Source of the DNA: Phoronis australis | Lineage: Eukaryota; Phoronida; Phoronidae | Reading direction: 5' to 3' | Assembly (NCBI GenBank): GCA_002633005.1 | Contig: NMRA01000275.1 | Coordinates: forward strand, 333,827 to 397,826 | Length of the DNA stretch: 64,000 nucleotides | Shown here: one piece after another, positions 1 through 13,389 of the stretch | How positions within the stretch are numbered: position 1 is the stretch's first letter | How the letters are laid out: every line of letters begins with the position of its first letter | Notes under the pieces: generated by a model | The model's database searches: none | What the model saw: only the letters and a program-made list of their open reading frames with translations | What the model was told of the DNA's origin: nothing | Program-made: the position numbers and the translations under genes

Positions 1-885
1 CATACACGCCAATTTTCACAATTATCCTGAAAGCGGTTTGGTTGATAGACGAGTGGACGCCAAAAAACATACTTGAAAACAGTAAAAGTGGCCATTAGGT
101 GGAGCAAACTAGGTCGAATCCATCTGAAAACAGAGAGATAGCGTAATCTCATTAACAGATGCCTGTACGTCAATTTTTATGAAAATACGTTGAGGACCTT
201 TGAACATATAGAGGTAAACATAAACAAATGAAATTGTCACTAGGTGGCACACCAGTAATCAGATCCGTCCGAAAGTCGTTGTTGTTCGTTTTCAACATCA
301 TATAAATACACTTACTAAACTTAGTAAAGATCCTTTTAGCGGTTTAGAAGATACAGCCATAGGTGCAAAAAAAAACAAAACTGCCACTAGGAGGCGTCAC
401 AGTAGTCGAAATCATCGGAAAATCATCGTCAGCCGTCCACTTCATAATCAAAACATACTTGCCAATTTTCCCAATCATCCTTTGAGGGATTTGCTTAATA
501 GAGAGGTGGACGCAAAAAAAGATCCGAAAACAGTAAAAATGGTCACTAGGTGATGCAAGCTACGTTCAATCCATCCAAAAACGGGAAGACAGCGTCATTT
601 GACTAAGAGATGCCTATATACCAAATTTTATGAAAATCCATTCAGGACTTTTGACGATACAGAGGTAAACATAAAAAACTAAAATTGCCACTAGGAGACA
701 CACCCCTAGTCTAATCCGTCCGAAAGTTTGCTCATGCCGTCCCATCCACGGAAGGAACACATGTGAAAAATTTCATGAAGATACGTCAAGGGGTTTTAGA
801 AATAGAGCAGCGGACGCCGGCCGGCCGGAGATTACGGCATAATGCGTCCACATATAAATATGTGCCAGTGGGCGCATAAAAATGG
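1..885 (-). repeat. Tandem, dispersed interspersed repeat (family Y), ~448-bp period
   Basis: Two diverged copies of a unit with a period of about 448 bp lie head to tail (for example 83-195 matches 532-645, and 233-285 matches 681-733). Recurrent motifs are a CCACTAGG-type box and TATGAAAAT. The right end (775-880) is the reverse complement of 18366-18480, sharing the landmark GTGGACGCATTATGCCGT and an AT-rich palindrome CACATATTTATATGTG. No coding capacity is visible. It probably belongs to a high-copy non-autonomous family. The left edge is cut by the window. No BRIX1 exon was found inside it. Confidence 0.7.
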
Positions 886-1907
886 ACTGCAATGTTGGGA
901 GATTCTTCACATCTACATGACAGGAATACAGCCAGAGATTACATGCTGACTGCAAGTGAATTTCATGTGCATAACAAAGGTATAGCCAAACCATATTACA
1001 ACCTGCTTTCTAACCTTCAGTCTAATTGTTCCATTCCACAAGCATCCAAAGCAACTGATGATTGTTTACACATTGATTTCGCAACAACAAACATTTTAGA
1101 CTCCCTGTAATGTGGTTCAACTGCACTTGAATGATCTTGGGTATTGTACTGTGCACAGCTTTCAAGACAACATTTGCTTACATGGCGATACAAGTTCAAG
1201 CAAAAATTTCTTTGCAACAGATGCACACTCTTACAAGACTAGATTTTGCCCTAGCCACTATTCAGCTCAGAGATAGACATGAATCAGAAGAATAAGGGAA
1301 AAATACTTGTTGAGTGTGCTAATACTATTAACCAAATCAAATTCCCTTTATGGATATCTAGGAAACCAAAACAGTCTTATCCGGTTACATTTCACCTCTT
1401 TTAACCCATCTCTCACAACGACAAATCAAATCGTCTGCCATCTTGTACTGTCAGATTTTGACTTAATGACATATTATAATTAATGGTGACCCGAATGCTA
1501 GTCAATAAGCCAAGTAAATGCTTTAGTTCATGAGTTCACCAATAGGAGGAAAATGCAAATGGCAGAATGAAAAGCAAATAGCAAAACATTGAATGTTCGA
1601 GTGAACAAGTTCTGTTGAAAGGCTTGATTTGCCAGCAGTTGTATTCGCCACATTATTTCGGCAGATAAATATTCTCATGCGATCAGAATTTCGACATGAA
1701 CAGGCTAATAATTGATGTGCAATTCCAGTGAGTTATGTATATGACACCAAATTCTACACTTACACTGTACAAGACTTCTAACCCTGCCTAAGGTTTTGTT
1801 CACAGACTTGCCCATGAACATATAACAGCACTTCAAGTGATTAACCACAGGTCTGGGTCTGCCCATGTGTGAAAAAAAGCTGCTAAAGAATTAGCTTGAC
1901 AACTTAC

Positions 1908-4900
1908 CTCATTCGGTGATACATAGTGTGGATTTTCGAAAAGCGTTTCACCTCGAAAACTGCCTTCAAATATTTTGATGGGGTTTAACACGAATCTAGG
2001 ACCTGAAAGATGCCAGAAGTGCTAAGAATTAAATATGAAAAGCCACATTCAAAATATTTTGTTTCCTCTCAGGCCTCGCCACACAGACTTCTCTGAGTTG
2101 AGTAGGTTGGTATCCAGTTTTCATTGTTAGACTGAGCTCGTTATGTAGCCAAAATATTTTTTAATTTGAAAGGTTTTTTGTCAGACTGAATAGTTTACTT
2201 AAAGTTGTTTGCATATCTTACAGTGGCTTGCACAAGAGGAAACAAACTTAAGTTTTACTGACAGAGGCTTTTAAAATCATGAAAACTTATTAACATAACA
2301 TTCGGAAATGATGCACAAATCTTATCAGTTTAGGGTCCACGGACAACAGCGTCTTACATTGTGTGCTAAAAGGCATAGACCCGGACTTTTGCATAGTTTA
2401 CATACTTTTTCAACATACAACACATCTTAAAACTTTGTTCTGGGATTTAAGTGCACCCCAACAGATCCCCGCTGTTATCGTCACTTCAGTTCGCTAGTAT
2501 CAGACACTACAGTCAGATGCAGACTAAGCTGAACTCAACACAGAATTGTACGGACTGTAGCCACAGCTGTCACAGAAACACATCAACTAAACAAGGCTGT
2601 TTGTTCATGATGTCATGTGGCGTGAACCTACATTAGGTTGTCTATTCACAAAATGCGTGGCTGATGAGCATTGGACTCAAGAAGTATGTCAAAGTTTAAG
2701 GAATGTCCAAACATTATCCTACTCCTTTAAACCCCCATGCAGCACCATCTTTAAAAACCATGATTGTTTTTGTATATGTCTGGGTGGAACCCTGTGTATT
2801 GGTTTGTATATGTCTGGGTGGAACCCTGTGTATTGGTTTGTATATGTCTGGGTGGAACCCTGTGTATTGGTTTATTAAAATGGCAAATTAGCAATTTTAA
2901 ATACACATACTGTAACACCAAGGACTAAATGGAGTGTGAAGATTCGTTGTCACTAATTTGATTTTTTATTTATTCGAGCTTGAAGTTTGAAAGTCAGTTT
3001 GTCCTAATTAATACTGCATGTGACTTTAAATACATTTGAGAATCCGTTCCATACATTACTTTGAATGAAACAATTTAGATCAGGTCCACAACTAAAAGTG
3101 TTAACATATTTAATTAATAGATGACAAGAGATCACCGATCCTACATAAACCACTGATCTAATGTTTGTGAAAGTATTTCACTGCCAAAGCCATGTAACTT
3201 ACCTATTTCTGCCAACGAGCCATCCTCCTCAATGATCTGGTAGTTCCTAAACCAGATCCTGTTGTCGAGGACCGAAAATGTGAACACGTGATCTACAAAT
3301 GGCTGACTCTTTGGGTGATACTCGGGTGTGCCAAATATCTAAAACAGTGGAAGAAAGCTATTGCTAATGGCGCACCAGTCCGGAAATATTAAAAGTTAGT
3401 CAAAATGCTACCAAAATATTGAATGCGAGGAAGTAGCAAACCTGTCAACCAAGAGTGCCATCAAGTTAAACCATATCACATATTGCATACACGTCTAACG
3501 GTACATAAAACGTCAGTAGAGTTCATTTCTTTCCAGTCAAACATGATGGATCCTACGATTGGATATCTCAATATTTGGTATAGCAGAGCAGGGCAGGACA
3601 CAGAGCACATTTTTTCAACTCTTCTGAGTATCCTTAATGCTCAACTTATCATGTCAGAGAAGCAGCTTTAAACTGATTTTCAGGTTGCTGTAACTCAATT
3701 GCGGACATGAAAACCTGTTACAGTTACGTCGGTCATAAATCTTGACATACCTCATCTTTACCTCACAGCACACTGAGTTAGTCCAGGCCAATGACCAACA
3801 AAGTCAAACAATACCTATGCCTCAATGTTCCATAAAGGGATTTTGCCGAGCAAATATTGACTTCAACTCTATTCTAATTTCAATTCATAAAATAATTCTC
3901 TTTCTCTCATACGTCATTGCAGGAGTAATCTCACCTGAGTGAACAATTCCTTCAGTAATGCCCATTGAGGCTGCTCATCAAATGTTGGGTCAAAGGACAA
4001 CAGAGGTCGTGAACTCTTCAAACAGTTTCCCGTCATCTTCAGCTCATCCATGGTATGAACTGGAACATGATGCAAACCAAAGTTTTGATTTTTCACAACC
4101 TGAGTGAAAGCCAGTGATAAATCTGTTTCCAAAAAGAATACAGCTACCCTCCATTAACTTAGGAGGCATTTTGTAATGTCGTAACAAACTGAAAATAAAT
4201 TTTGCCTATCTTCTCTTTAAAGTCAACCTACGTATTCCGGAATGTAGAGGCAATGCACTCCTGCAGACACCTCATATGAAGTTAATTAACGCACCTGCTT
4301 TTGAACAAGATTATTTTACACAAATGGGGGATTCTCAGATTTAACTATTGAAGATCTGAAATGGTTATAAAAAATTTAAAACAAATAGCAACTTCCACGG
4401 AGTTGACTGTATGTGAAAATTGCCACAACTTCACTAACAAAGCAGCACCCTTATTGGGAATCTTTATATTAAAATAAATGTTATGTGGACGGCAAAATTA
4501 AACAATATTTGACAAGAGAATAAAGAACAGGTAAGTACAGCTCAAATTGAATCAGTCTGCAATCCAGGATTCGCCAGTGTTGCGCATCATTTAATCAAGT
4601 TACTTAGAACAGAATTAATCAAATGTCTTGGTTCTTCCACAAGTGGTTAGTTTTTATAATACCATCCACAGCAGAATAAATGTAAATAAAAAACAAGACT
4701 TACTATTTTCAACTAGAAATTTTGCAGAGGGTCCTTCTGGAAGGTTTGAAACCCTAAAATAGAAATAACATGTTAAGTCTTGGATCTCACTTCCAGTAAG
4801 GAGCTGTATTTACTTGGAGGCTAAAGGGTTGCCATTACACTCTTTTCTATTTTTTAGTTTAATGAAGAATGCAAATATATTCACAGTTACAGCCTATTCT

Positions 4901-7900
4901 GAAGTCCAACGTTCAGTCTTTATTTTCTGCACAGCAGATTCAAACTGTAAAATCGAAGTTAACCTTTTTTTAAAAATAAACAAAACATTTTGAAATTTTA
5001 AAGAAATAATGCAAATTTCCCAGTTTCCTGATGACATAAGTGAAACACAGGATTGCCATCAATCCTTGCACATCACAGTGCCAAGTGATTAATGGTGCTT
5101 CTTGCAACTGAGATGGGGATGGAAATGTTGAAAATATAGCCACCTCCAAGTGATAACGGGAAATGAAATCAATATAGATATATTAATAATTTCGGCTAAA
5201 ACTTTTTGATACTTCAGAACTTGATGTTAATCTCACACAGAATGGCGGCCAATTGAGGAATCAAGGTGTAACCTTGAATTTTAGCAATATGCACCAATGA
5301 AATACTTGACTGCCTTTTACAATGCGAGACTTGCAAAAAAATAACGTAACACGGAAAGTTCACAAACCAGAAGTAAAAAGAATTCAGAACATCTTTACAG
5401 CTACAATTACATATTAATTACTTGGCTGGAAGTTCAGAGAATCACCTTCAAATTCTATTTTTCTTTCATTTATCACATACTATGAATTAAACAACCAATG
5501 CACAAACCACATGTACAAATCTTGTTTCTTTTTGGCTTCGAAATACAAGCACTTGTTGCAGTTCTTCATCTCTGCAATCTGCATGAAAACAACGCACACG
5601 AGTTCATACACATAAACAGCTTCAATACTACTCCATCTTAAGGTTAATAATGTAAGGTTAACAATGTCAAGGTCATGTAGAACATCATTGATAAGTCTGC
5701 GTATGCGTACAAATATGTACACAAATTTTGGAGAACAGAAAGCGTAGTATTTGAAAGTTACATTTGAATCCAATCAGCAATTTCTGAGATACGAGGTCCT
5801 GACGTTAGCCAAATGTGGACATTTTTCTCGAGTCCTACATATCAAACCAGTTCTAAGCTATGGAATTACGTTTTTAGTCAACTCCTGTTAGAAGGTAAGC
5901 GAGGTCTTCAAGGTTCAAGACTCACAAGCTTACATATGCACTGAAGATTTCTGGACGAACCTGCCCACCAAAAACGTGCAAAAAGGCTATTTACCAAATT
6001 TCAGATTTTGAAGTCAAGTATTCAATTATGGAAAAATGAATTAGCCAAACCAGATCATGACTGAAAAGACATCTTCAATAAACAAATTTATACAAAATAA
6101 GTACAAAAAAGATATTACCTCATTGATTATGAAAATCTTGTCTTTCCGATCCATTTTGGTTTCTGAAAAGACGAAAAATAAGAACAGTTCTAAAATTCAA
6201 TGTAAGTTATAGTGCATCCTTGACTTTTGATTAACTTGCATCAAAATCAACTTATTATCGTATTCGCTGTAATAACCGCCCAGGGCGCTTAGAAAGTTCG
6301 TTTCAGGGGGGGCGCTTATTATAACCCAAGGCCGTTGAAGCTCGGTCTCCGAAACGGGTGAAATCGGAAGCTAAGATTCATCACATTTACGCTCTGTGAC
6401 GTATCTGTAATCTATGAAAGACTTACTACAAAACGGCAGTGCATTGCTATCAAACTTTGCTGCTAAATTACTATAATTTTACAGAAAATTGTGCAGAAAT
6501 CCCAGGGTGAAAACTGGCCGACTGACTGCCTCACAACTGTCGATATGGCAACTTGAATGCTTGAATAAAAATACAGTTTCGACTCGAGCAAATTACCTGA
6601 AATCCTCCTTAAGTTTTCCAAGTAACGCCCCTAAGATTTTTAAGTTCTCGTGGAGTCGGGATTAACGGCAGGTTTAAGTACAAATCTGCGCTACATCGTG
6701 CGATCTACATGTATGATCGGCAACATGAGAAAAATGTCTGGACGAACACACGTTGTTGTTACGTGACGTTTGTTTTGACGTTCGTCTGTGTTGAGTAAGC
6801 CAGCGTGTGCATGTCACCAGAGTTCATTTGCCAAAGCAGAGACCGTTTTTTGGCCAGAGCCACATAATCTAACAAGCTGCTAGATGTGCATTGTATCTAA
6901 AGAAATTTGCACAAGCAGTAAGCCTAAACCAGAGCGTGTTTCATTCAGCACTTGCCGGTCTCATGTGCTAAAAATGTTCGGCAAGGCCCATATTAGTCGC
7001 CGTGTGGCTGGATGCGTACGTTACAGTTATTTTTCAGTGTAAGGGTGTGTAAGCATTTTATCGGATATTTGGATTAGAAACACCAATTATGGTTAATAAA
7101 ACAAGTCATCTCAAAAATAACGCAAACATTTTTTATAGTTATTAGAAACTGTCGGAAATTAGTGCCAATATTCATTTCTTGCCGATGCTATGCTACCCAT
7201 TTCATGAATGGATAGTACTCGACTAATGTCTTTGATGACAGGTTCATGTATGTAGCGCGCGCTTTCTGACCATGTGCTTTTAACACTGGCCAAGCTTTTT
7301 ATTAATATTCGATTTGCAGTTTTCACGTGTACAAAGAAATTTGGATTCCTGTTGAAAGCGGGAAATATCTACAAAGCAATCCCATAGTCATTGTCTACTT
7401 CTGTTCTGAAAGGCCAGACCATTGGTCCTCGCAAGATCAGCAAAACTTTTGTGTTCGTTTTGAGGCATGGTGGAAGTTTGAATTGTATAGTCACAGCTAA
7501 ATACCGACATAGCAGCAAGGCTTGTGGTCTACAAATTCTGCACACAATGATTTTTTTCAGGACTGTCGGATATTATTGATAAATTGACGACGTTGTTGTA
7601 AAATTTTAGGACTGTAGGTAAGGCATTTTTCGCACGTACACGTTCATAGACTGGGCGCTTATTTTAGCAAAGTCTGAAAACGCGTGGGGAAGCGCTTATA
7701 CAAGCATGGGCGGTTATTACGGCGAATACGGTAGCCTACATAATGACCATGTTCACCTAAATACCCAACCCCTAATTTTCCACATTTCAACAACCTTGTA
7801 AATGAGCCCACAGTATTTATAGTTACCATTTATTCAAGACTGTTCATTTCAGTGTCCAAATCATACACAATTTCCTTGCTTTTTACTCAGGAGCATCACA

Positions 7901-10900
7901 CTGTCTGCATTTCATCTATCTTTTCTAGCTCTTGCGCCTAATGTGGCATATGTAAAAGTAATGGCAGTTCCGATGCTTTCAAATGTCCAAGCTGGTTTGA
8001 ACANAGACAATGATAGCAGTCTTTGTTACCGGGCTTTGAGTGAGGCATAAGAGCCCTCAGGTCTGTCATCAGATGTCTTGCCCTGTGTGCTATCCCTCGA
8101 GAAGCAAACACTAAAACTCGCTGTTTGTTGGTCCACTTGCCCTAAAGATACAGATTTATTTTACAAATTAGTAATCAATCCAATTGTTAAAAATGTGCAA
8201 TAAAATGGTTGTAGTCCTAACTCCTTGCTGCACTCCAAACATACGGCACTAATTCTCAGGATATTTTCCCACACATGAATCAGAATTACTTCGAAATAAA
8301 TGTTGCTATTTCTTATGTATATTTGGTAGTCTCAATAAGAGCAACTTGCACAACAGGCGCACCATGTTTGACAATAAAGTCATGACAAAAAATGAGCATG
8401 CGCATTAGTTGATGCCAATTGGAACATTTCAGGATCTACATTTTGCTGTGAATGTTGCCGATTGAACTAGGAAAATCTGGAGGTATTTATGTTATTTATT
8501 TGATGTCAATAAATGTAACTAGTGAACTTGCTGCAGTCGCATAAAAAATATAACTCAAATTACTCCCAGATTTGACATGCTTTGAGTTATTCTGGAAATG
8601 CCTGGCAGCCGGCCATATTGAATAGCAGTTGTATACCTTATACCTTCTCATTATAGTATATCGTCAAGGGTTGATTAAAGGTGCCTGTGGTCCAGGCAAT
8701 TACATCGCCGTGAATGCCACAGGCATACAGGGGTGATAGTACATTCACATAAAAAGTTACGCATTTTAAAAAACAGCAAATAACATCGGATGAAACATGC
8801 ATATATGCTCATAGAGTTATAATTAACACATACCATTACTCTGGATACAATTTAGTCAACATAACTTGAACATAAATTTACACAAAACAGGGTTTCAACA
8901 AACCATTAGCAATTGTTCTTACTTACAGTGTACTGGTCCAGCGAGTTCGCAAAAAATTCGTGGTCAAAGCACAAAAATGATCCCAAAAAGCCCATGCATA
9001 CTTCCTCATTTGACAATTCGAGGTCAAGGACAGTACAAAATTATCATGACATCAATAACTACACACTTAGCCAGAAGATTTCGTAACCTTCCCTGATGAA
9101 CCAGCAATTGCTGTCCATCCGTAACTCATCGGATAATTCCATACATTCCTTGACCTCAAACCGTTAAAGGAGGAAGTGCACATGGGCTTTTTTAAACATT
9201 TTTGTGCTTTGACCGCGAATTTTTTGCGAACTCCCTAGAGCAGGATACCATGGCATGGCGTGAATGGTAGACACTGGTGACCTAAAGTCATGAATATAAG
9301 CATAATAAGCAACTGATTGTCATACTACCCAATGTCCGATAGCAATTGGTCATGTGATGTCATGGACATATATCAGCCTTCCCAAATATACGTGTTTTAC
9401 CAATCCCAACCCTTGTTTGTCTCCGTAGGTAGAGTTTTGAAATGGTCGCTGATATCGCTGGCCATTTTGAAAGAGGCCCTAAATTCGTGACCATTTCGTT
9501 TAGATGGAAATACACGAAGTAAGACCACACACATCAACTACAGTGCTTACAGTTACTCTAGACGGCATAAAAACGCATTGCACTGCTTATTAATTCAGCT
9601 TCAATTGCAGTAAATTATGTCTTTTGCACCCAAATTCGATGTTCACAGACATTTTCAATAAGGTTGTTTACGTAACACGCTAAGAATCCAGCATCAATGT
9701 ATCTCTCTGTATTATATTGCTTTGGCCTTACAAAACTTGATCGACCCTGGCCGGGACATTTTGATACATTGTTCAAGCTAATCCTGGACCGCGTGTATGA
9801 GAAAATTTGAACGATGCATGTTTTCGAAAATATATTCGAAAAAAGAAGCCACTCACTCACTGTTTTATTGAGAATAATCAACACGTCCGGGTATACTTTG
9901 GACGTTCGTAAGCAGACGAACACTGGAAACTTCAACACTAGATGTCGTGGGAACACGCAGAAGAGGATTTAAGATCATTCATGACTTTAGGGCACTCACG
10001 AATTTAGGACCTCTGAAGGTATTAAAAGAACAAAATGGTTTGTTGAAACCGTTTTGTGCAAATATATTGAGTTTTGTGTTTAATATGGACGGCTGAAGTG
10101 AAGCACCCGTGGAATTCCTTGTCCCAAGTGTCATACTTTGTAGTATTATATATGATGTATTGGGGTCGATCAGAAGCTGAAGTGTGCCTGTGCCTGTGCC
10201 TATGCCATAGCCTAGATATGGCATCATGACATAGGGTGATAGGCTATACACTCCGAAACCCTATAGTCGTCCGCCTAAGCATAAAACCGGCTTGTTGTCT
10301 TACTCACCCAATTATTCCACTTCAAAGTTATGATCTGAATAGGACTTGATTTAACTCTCACAAATATATAGTATTCGTTGATTCAAACGTTTTCTTTTAC
10401 TTAAGCCGAGTTGTTCAACTGTGCATTGGTTTTCGGCAGCCATTTTATAATGACACCTATGGTCGTCATGTGCTGCCGCCTTTTGAAAGGACAGAAAACC
10501 ACACAGAAAAAGGCCAAGAAAATAGTGGAAAGTGGTTTACAGCAACTCTACTTCAACCACAAACTGTTTTACTGGTATGATATCGATTTTTAAATCGATT
10601 AAAATTGATTTAGAATTTCAGTTCTGGAAAATAAATCACAATTGTTTTATTCCAGGCAGACCTTACTTATTTTGTATTTGTGACCTCTTTATTTGACTTT
10701 TTGCTCTTGTTGTTCTTAACATCACTTATCTCTGCTGTCCTTCTTTTTCTTTTCAGTTTCTCTTCATTCTCTGTTAACACCTTGTCAGCCAAAACAGAAC
10801 TGTAAGCCTTTGAGACTTGGTAGGCGGAAGTTGATCATTGAACCTCGATACAATTGTTCTAATAAATTACCCATAATTGTATTGTTTGATTTTTTCTCAT

Positions 10901-11970
10901 CTTTAACAGGCTTCTGCATTCATAAATAAATAAATAAATACCCAAGTTGCATTTGAATTTTATTGCTCAATCTCTTCTTTTATTTTTGATTATGTCATGC
11001 TGTGTTGTATGTAACAAATGCAATATAGTGAAATAAAGTCAATGTTTTACTTTATTGGTGGCCATTCTCTATCAATTCAAGTATTTTAATTTTCTTCAAA
11101 TAAATTCAAAATGCTTTAACCAAAATTTTCAACATAAATGTTGAGTTCAGTACTGTGTTTTGCAATAAAAAAACAAGTGAACAATATTTTGATGACCAAG
11201 GCGTGGGCCGAAACTGTTAAGCACCCAGCGTGTTCCATTTGTCTGCTGCGTTTTTCCTTTGGCCTAACAGATGTCGGTTAGTGCCTGGGACAAATAGATA
11301 CATTGCATAAACAATCCCTGGGTTGCTTTTTGTTCCGTCTGAAGAAAATTTAATTTTGAAAATATCTTCTGAAAATGAACAAAAAAGTGCATTAGTAAAA
11401 TCAACAAGTTTTTAAGTGGTCTCAAAAAAACAGTCGGTAAATGCATTAATTTTAGTCTCAGTTCTTCCACGCGTGTTTCTCCCGAGAAGTTAGTACCTAA
11501 CGTGCAGACGAGCGTTCCAAATTGGAACGCTAAGTCCCGCGTGGCAGCGCTGCACGCGAAACAAGATGGAGGACGACCTTTGGAGACTGACGACGAGAGG
11601 TAATCGGACTATAATTTGTCGCGTATCTTCTCAAATATTGTAGATTTCACGAAAAAGTGAGAGTGGAGTGGCGCGCGTGATCCATGAGAGTGGGCAATTG
11701 TATATTGCGACACTTCATTTTATTTTTTAAATATTCCTGACAGAATTTGAAATGGGACCAAGTTATCCGACTATTACCGATGTGATAGGCTATGCCTATG
11801 CTATGGCGTCGCCCAGCATACGCATACGCGATCTTGTTACATACAGAATCACTAACCCGTTTTGCCAAAGGTTGTATATCGTCCGATGTCCTAGCGGGAG
11901 GAATTACGACATCCGAGGTAGAGGGATTTTTTTCTCTGACATTTTCAACACGCTTTCGTTTCTTCCCCAT
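1908..11970 (-). CDS. BRIX1: BRIX1, ribosome biogenesis protein Brix (8 exons seen, 3' end missing)
   Basis: Nucleolar protein needed for 60S subunit assembly. Eight exons with GT-AG junctions keep one reading frame: 11845-11970, 8030-8141, 6119-6162, 5508-5578, 4704-4753, 3935-4059, 3203-3338 and 1908-2002 (759 nt, 253 codons). The start is ATG at 11970 (MGKKRKR), a basic tail followed by the Brix domain from about residue 43. Diagnostic stretches are RGIAHRARHLM (exon 2), MKNCNKCLYFEAKKKQDLYM (exon 4), DELKMTGNCLKSSRPLLSFD (exon 6), YHPKSQPFVDHVF (exon 7) and GPRFVLNPIKIFEGSF (exon 8). Exon 8 ends in a good donor, so a basic C-terminal tail of roughly 80-100 residues should follow. I see no such exon in 1-1907, so it lies off the window or has been lost. 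Introns carry a TIR element, a foldback element and a minisatellite. An open frame extends upstream of the start to 12186, but the conserved family does not require it. Confidence 0.93.
2773..2874. repeat. 34-bp minisatellite, three perfect units
   Basis: Three essentially identical 34-bp units (2773-2806, 2807-2840, 2841-2874), each containing GTCTGGGTGGAACCCTGTGT. It lies in BRIX1 intron 7. Because 34 is not a multiple of 3, open frames across it cycle through three peptides and are not genes. Confidence 0.95.
6258..7731. mobile_element. Non-autonomous TIR element, Tc1/mariner-like, copy 1
   Basis: 1474 bp flanked by TA (6256-6257 and 7732-7733). The ends are inverted: the left begins TCGTATTCGC then TAATAACCGCCC, and the right is GGGCGGTTATTACGG then CGAATACGG. 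A second layer of GCGCTTATTATA-type motifs sits just inside each end. The whole body matches 15300-16648 in the opposite orientation. No transposase frame is present. TA duplication and TIR length fit a Tc1/mariner-type non-autonomous element; the mobilising transposase is unknown. It lies in BRIX1 intron 2. Confidence 0.8.
8942..9235. mobile_element. Foldback (hairpin) element with ~90-bp arms
   Basis: The left arm 8943-9030 and right arm 9148-9234 are near-complementary (shared segments include GAGTTCGCAAAAAATTCG and GGTCAAAGCACAAAAATG), separated by about 117 bp. As RNA or single-stranded DNA it would form a long hairpin. It lies in BRIX1 intron 1 and has no coding capacity. It is probably a MITE or foldback element; a target duplication was not resolved. 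Confidence 0.75.
10244..10328. repeat. 85-bp segment, exact inverted match to 23113-23197
   Basis: Every base of 10244-10328 equals the reverse complement of 23113-23197. The distant copy abuts the N at 23112. Read on the minus strand the segment contains a donor-like TTGG|GTGAGTAAG, but I cannot attach it to a gene here. It is either a short mobile or repeated sequence or a product of assembly gap filling. Confidence 0.9.
11511..11531. promoter_or_regulatory. Perfect 21-bp palindrome in a CpG-rich patch
   Basis: AGCGTTCCAA-A-TTGGAACGCT is a perfect palindrome around one base. It lies in a locally CpG-rich stretch (about 11470-11620) inside BRIX1 intron 1. An ATG at 11565 follows, with a short open frame running into a GTAATC donor-like site at 11601. 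That could be an upstream exon of a rightward transcript such as PARS2, but joining it to the acceptor at 13388-13389 would hit a stop at once, so it would be untranslated or an upstream ORF. The regulatory role is inferred only. Confidence 0.3.
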
Positions 11971-13389
11971 CGTGTTCACAACCACGCTTCGCACCTGGAT
12001 AACCGGAAGTCGCGTCCAAGACCTGCGACCTGCGCCATCTGGAGACTGATAGTTATCCAGCACAGGTGGCGCTGGATCTTGTTCATGTCCTGTTTGCTGG
12101 GTTCGTTGACAAATTATACATAGCCTAATTCCGTCAAAGGTGATCTTGCATTTTAAACTTCGTGATTTTCCAAAAGTGTGCACCATAGACCTTCTAAATG
12201 CTTCGATTAAGGGTTCATTCTAAGAGGTTTACTCGTCTCGCATGATGAGTGCAGATGGCCGGCACCGGCATGTGGTGTGCTGTATTATTAGTGAAAATGT
12301 TGTGGTTGTCTACTCTAATTCATTGTGAGTGTGATTGTTAGTGTGTGCTGCTGTATAGCCAGCTAGCAGTATGAAGATTAAATTATTTGTTCAGTTTTCA
12401 CCAAGGCTAGTGTTTCTGTCACTGTAAATGGTAAAAGTTTTGCCAGTTTGTGTATCGAAATGGGGGTTTTTAATCAGGCATTGAAATGAGTGTATATTTC
12501 AAGAATTTTGCTTGGGACTTCTTTACTGGTATTGATGTCTGTGCCTGTGGCTCTTTTCACCCCATCATTGGAAGTAACAGCATGGTTCTCAAATCATTTC
12601 AGTCATTATCAAAGACCCCTTATTTGACAATTACCGAAATGTTAAGGTAATAAATTCTGATATTATTCACCTACAGGATTATTGGCTCTTTATTATAATT
12701 GTCATTTCAACTTGATATCGTTACTGATTTTACTCATTGTGTCATATGGTAATAGTCAGATAACTGTGTTTCTGATTGCCTGTGATTTGTGTGCCTGTTA
12801 CTCTCAATAAATAATGCCTGTTCTCGAGTCACTAATTTTAAATCAGGGACCCACCCAAAATGGATGATTTGAATAAATTAATCTTTTCACTGCAAAAACC
12901 TTAAGGACATCAGGTATTAGTATTCTCTGTTAATGCAACTAGATAATTACAATGAATGTGTTGCAATGGTTGGTATTATTAGAGTATCGCACGTCATGCC
13001 TGCAGATGATACGCCTTTTCATATGAACTCATCAGGACAACATGCAATTTATGCGCAACATAGTTGAAGACTATAGTCATTATGAACACTACAGTACCTC
13101 ATTAACAACATGACCAAATTACATTCATTTAATGTTAACATCCAAGATGTCACCTAGATTCAAGTTGAGGGGAAACCATTGGACAAGAGTGATTCGATTT
13201 TTCAAAGTATTACCTGCTGATAGTTGGGTACCATAAAACATCATTTTACGTGTAGCATTTATGGAAAATATAACGAAATGAGATTTCACCTTTCATATTG
13301 TGTCCTTAATTGGTGAATTTTTATTGGTCCTACTCTCTAGGGAGATGCTTAGTTGTGTACTAACTTAGGTCTTCAAACGTTTTATTTAG
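11971..13389. promoter_or_regulatory. Shared upstream region between divergent BRIX1 and PARS2
   Basis: About 1.4 kb separates the two divergent start codons, so this should hold one or both promoters. I see no coding sequence. Immediately before the PARS2 ATG is a good splice acceptor (TTTTATTTAG at 13380-13389), suggesting a 5' untranslated exon upstream. No clear TATA box could be assigned. Confidence 0.4.

Noticed and set aside
9615-10251. Two consecutive minus-strand frames (113 and 90 codons)
   Set aside because: No known domain and no compatible splice structure. The second overlaps the 85-bp inverted segment; left unannotated within BRIX1 intron 1.
11752-12123. 123-codon plus-strand frame
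   Set aside because: Lies antisense to BRIX1 exon 1 with no recognisable domain; treated as a shadow frame.
11647-12186. A 179-codon minus-strand frame spanning BRIX1 exon 1
   Set aside because: Only the part from ATG 11970 to the donor at 11845 fits BRIX1. The upstream extension and the read-through past the donor are unconserved.
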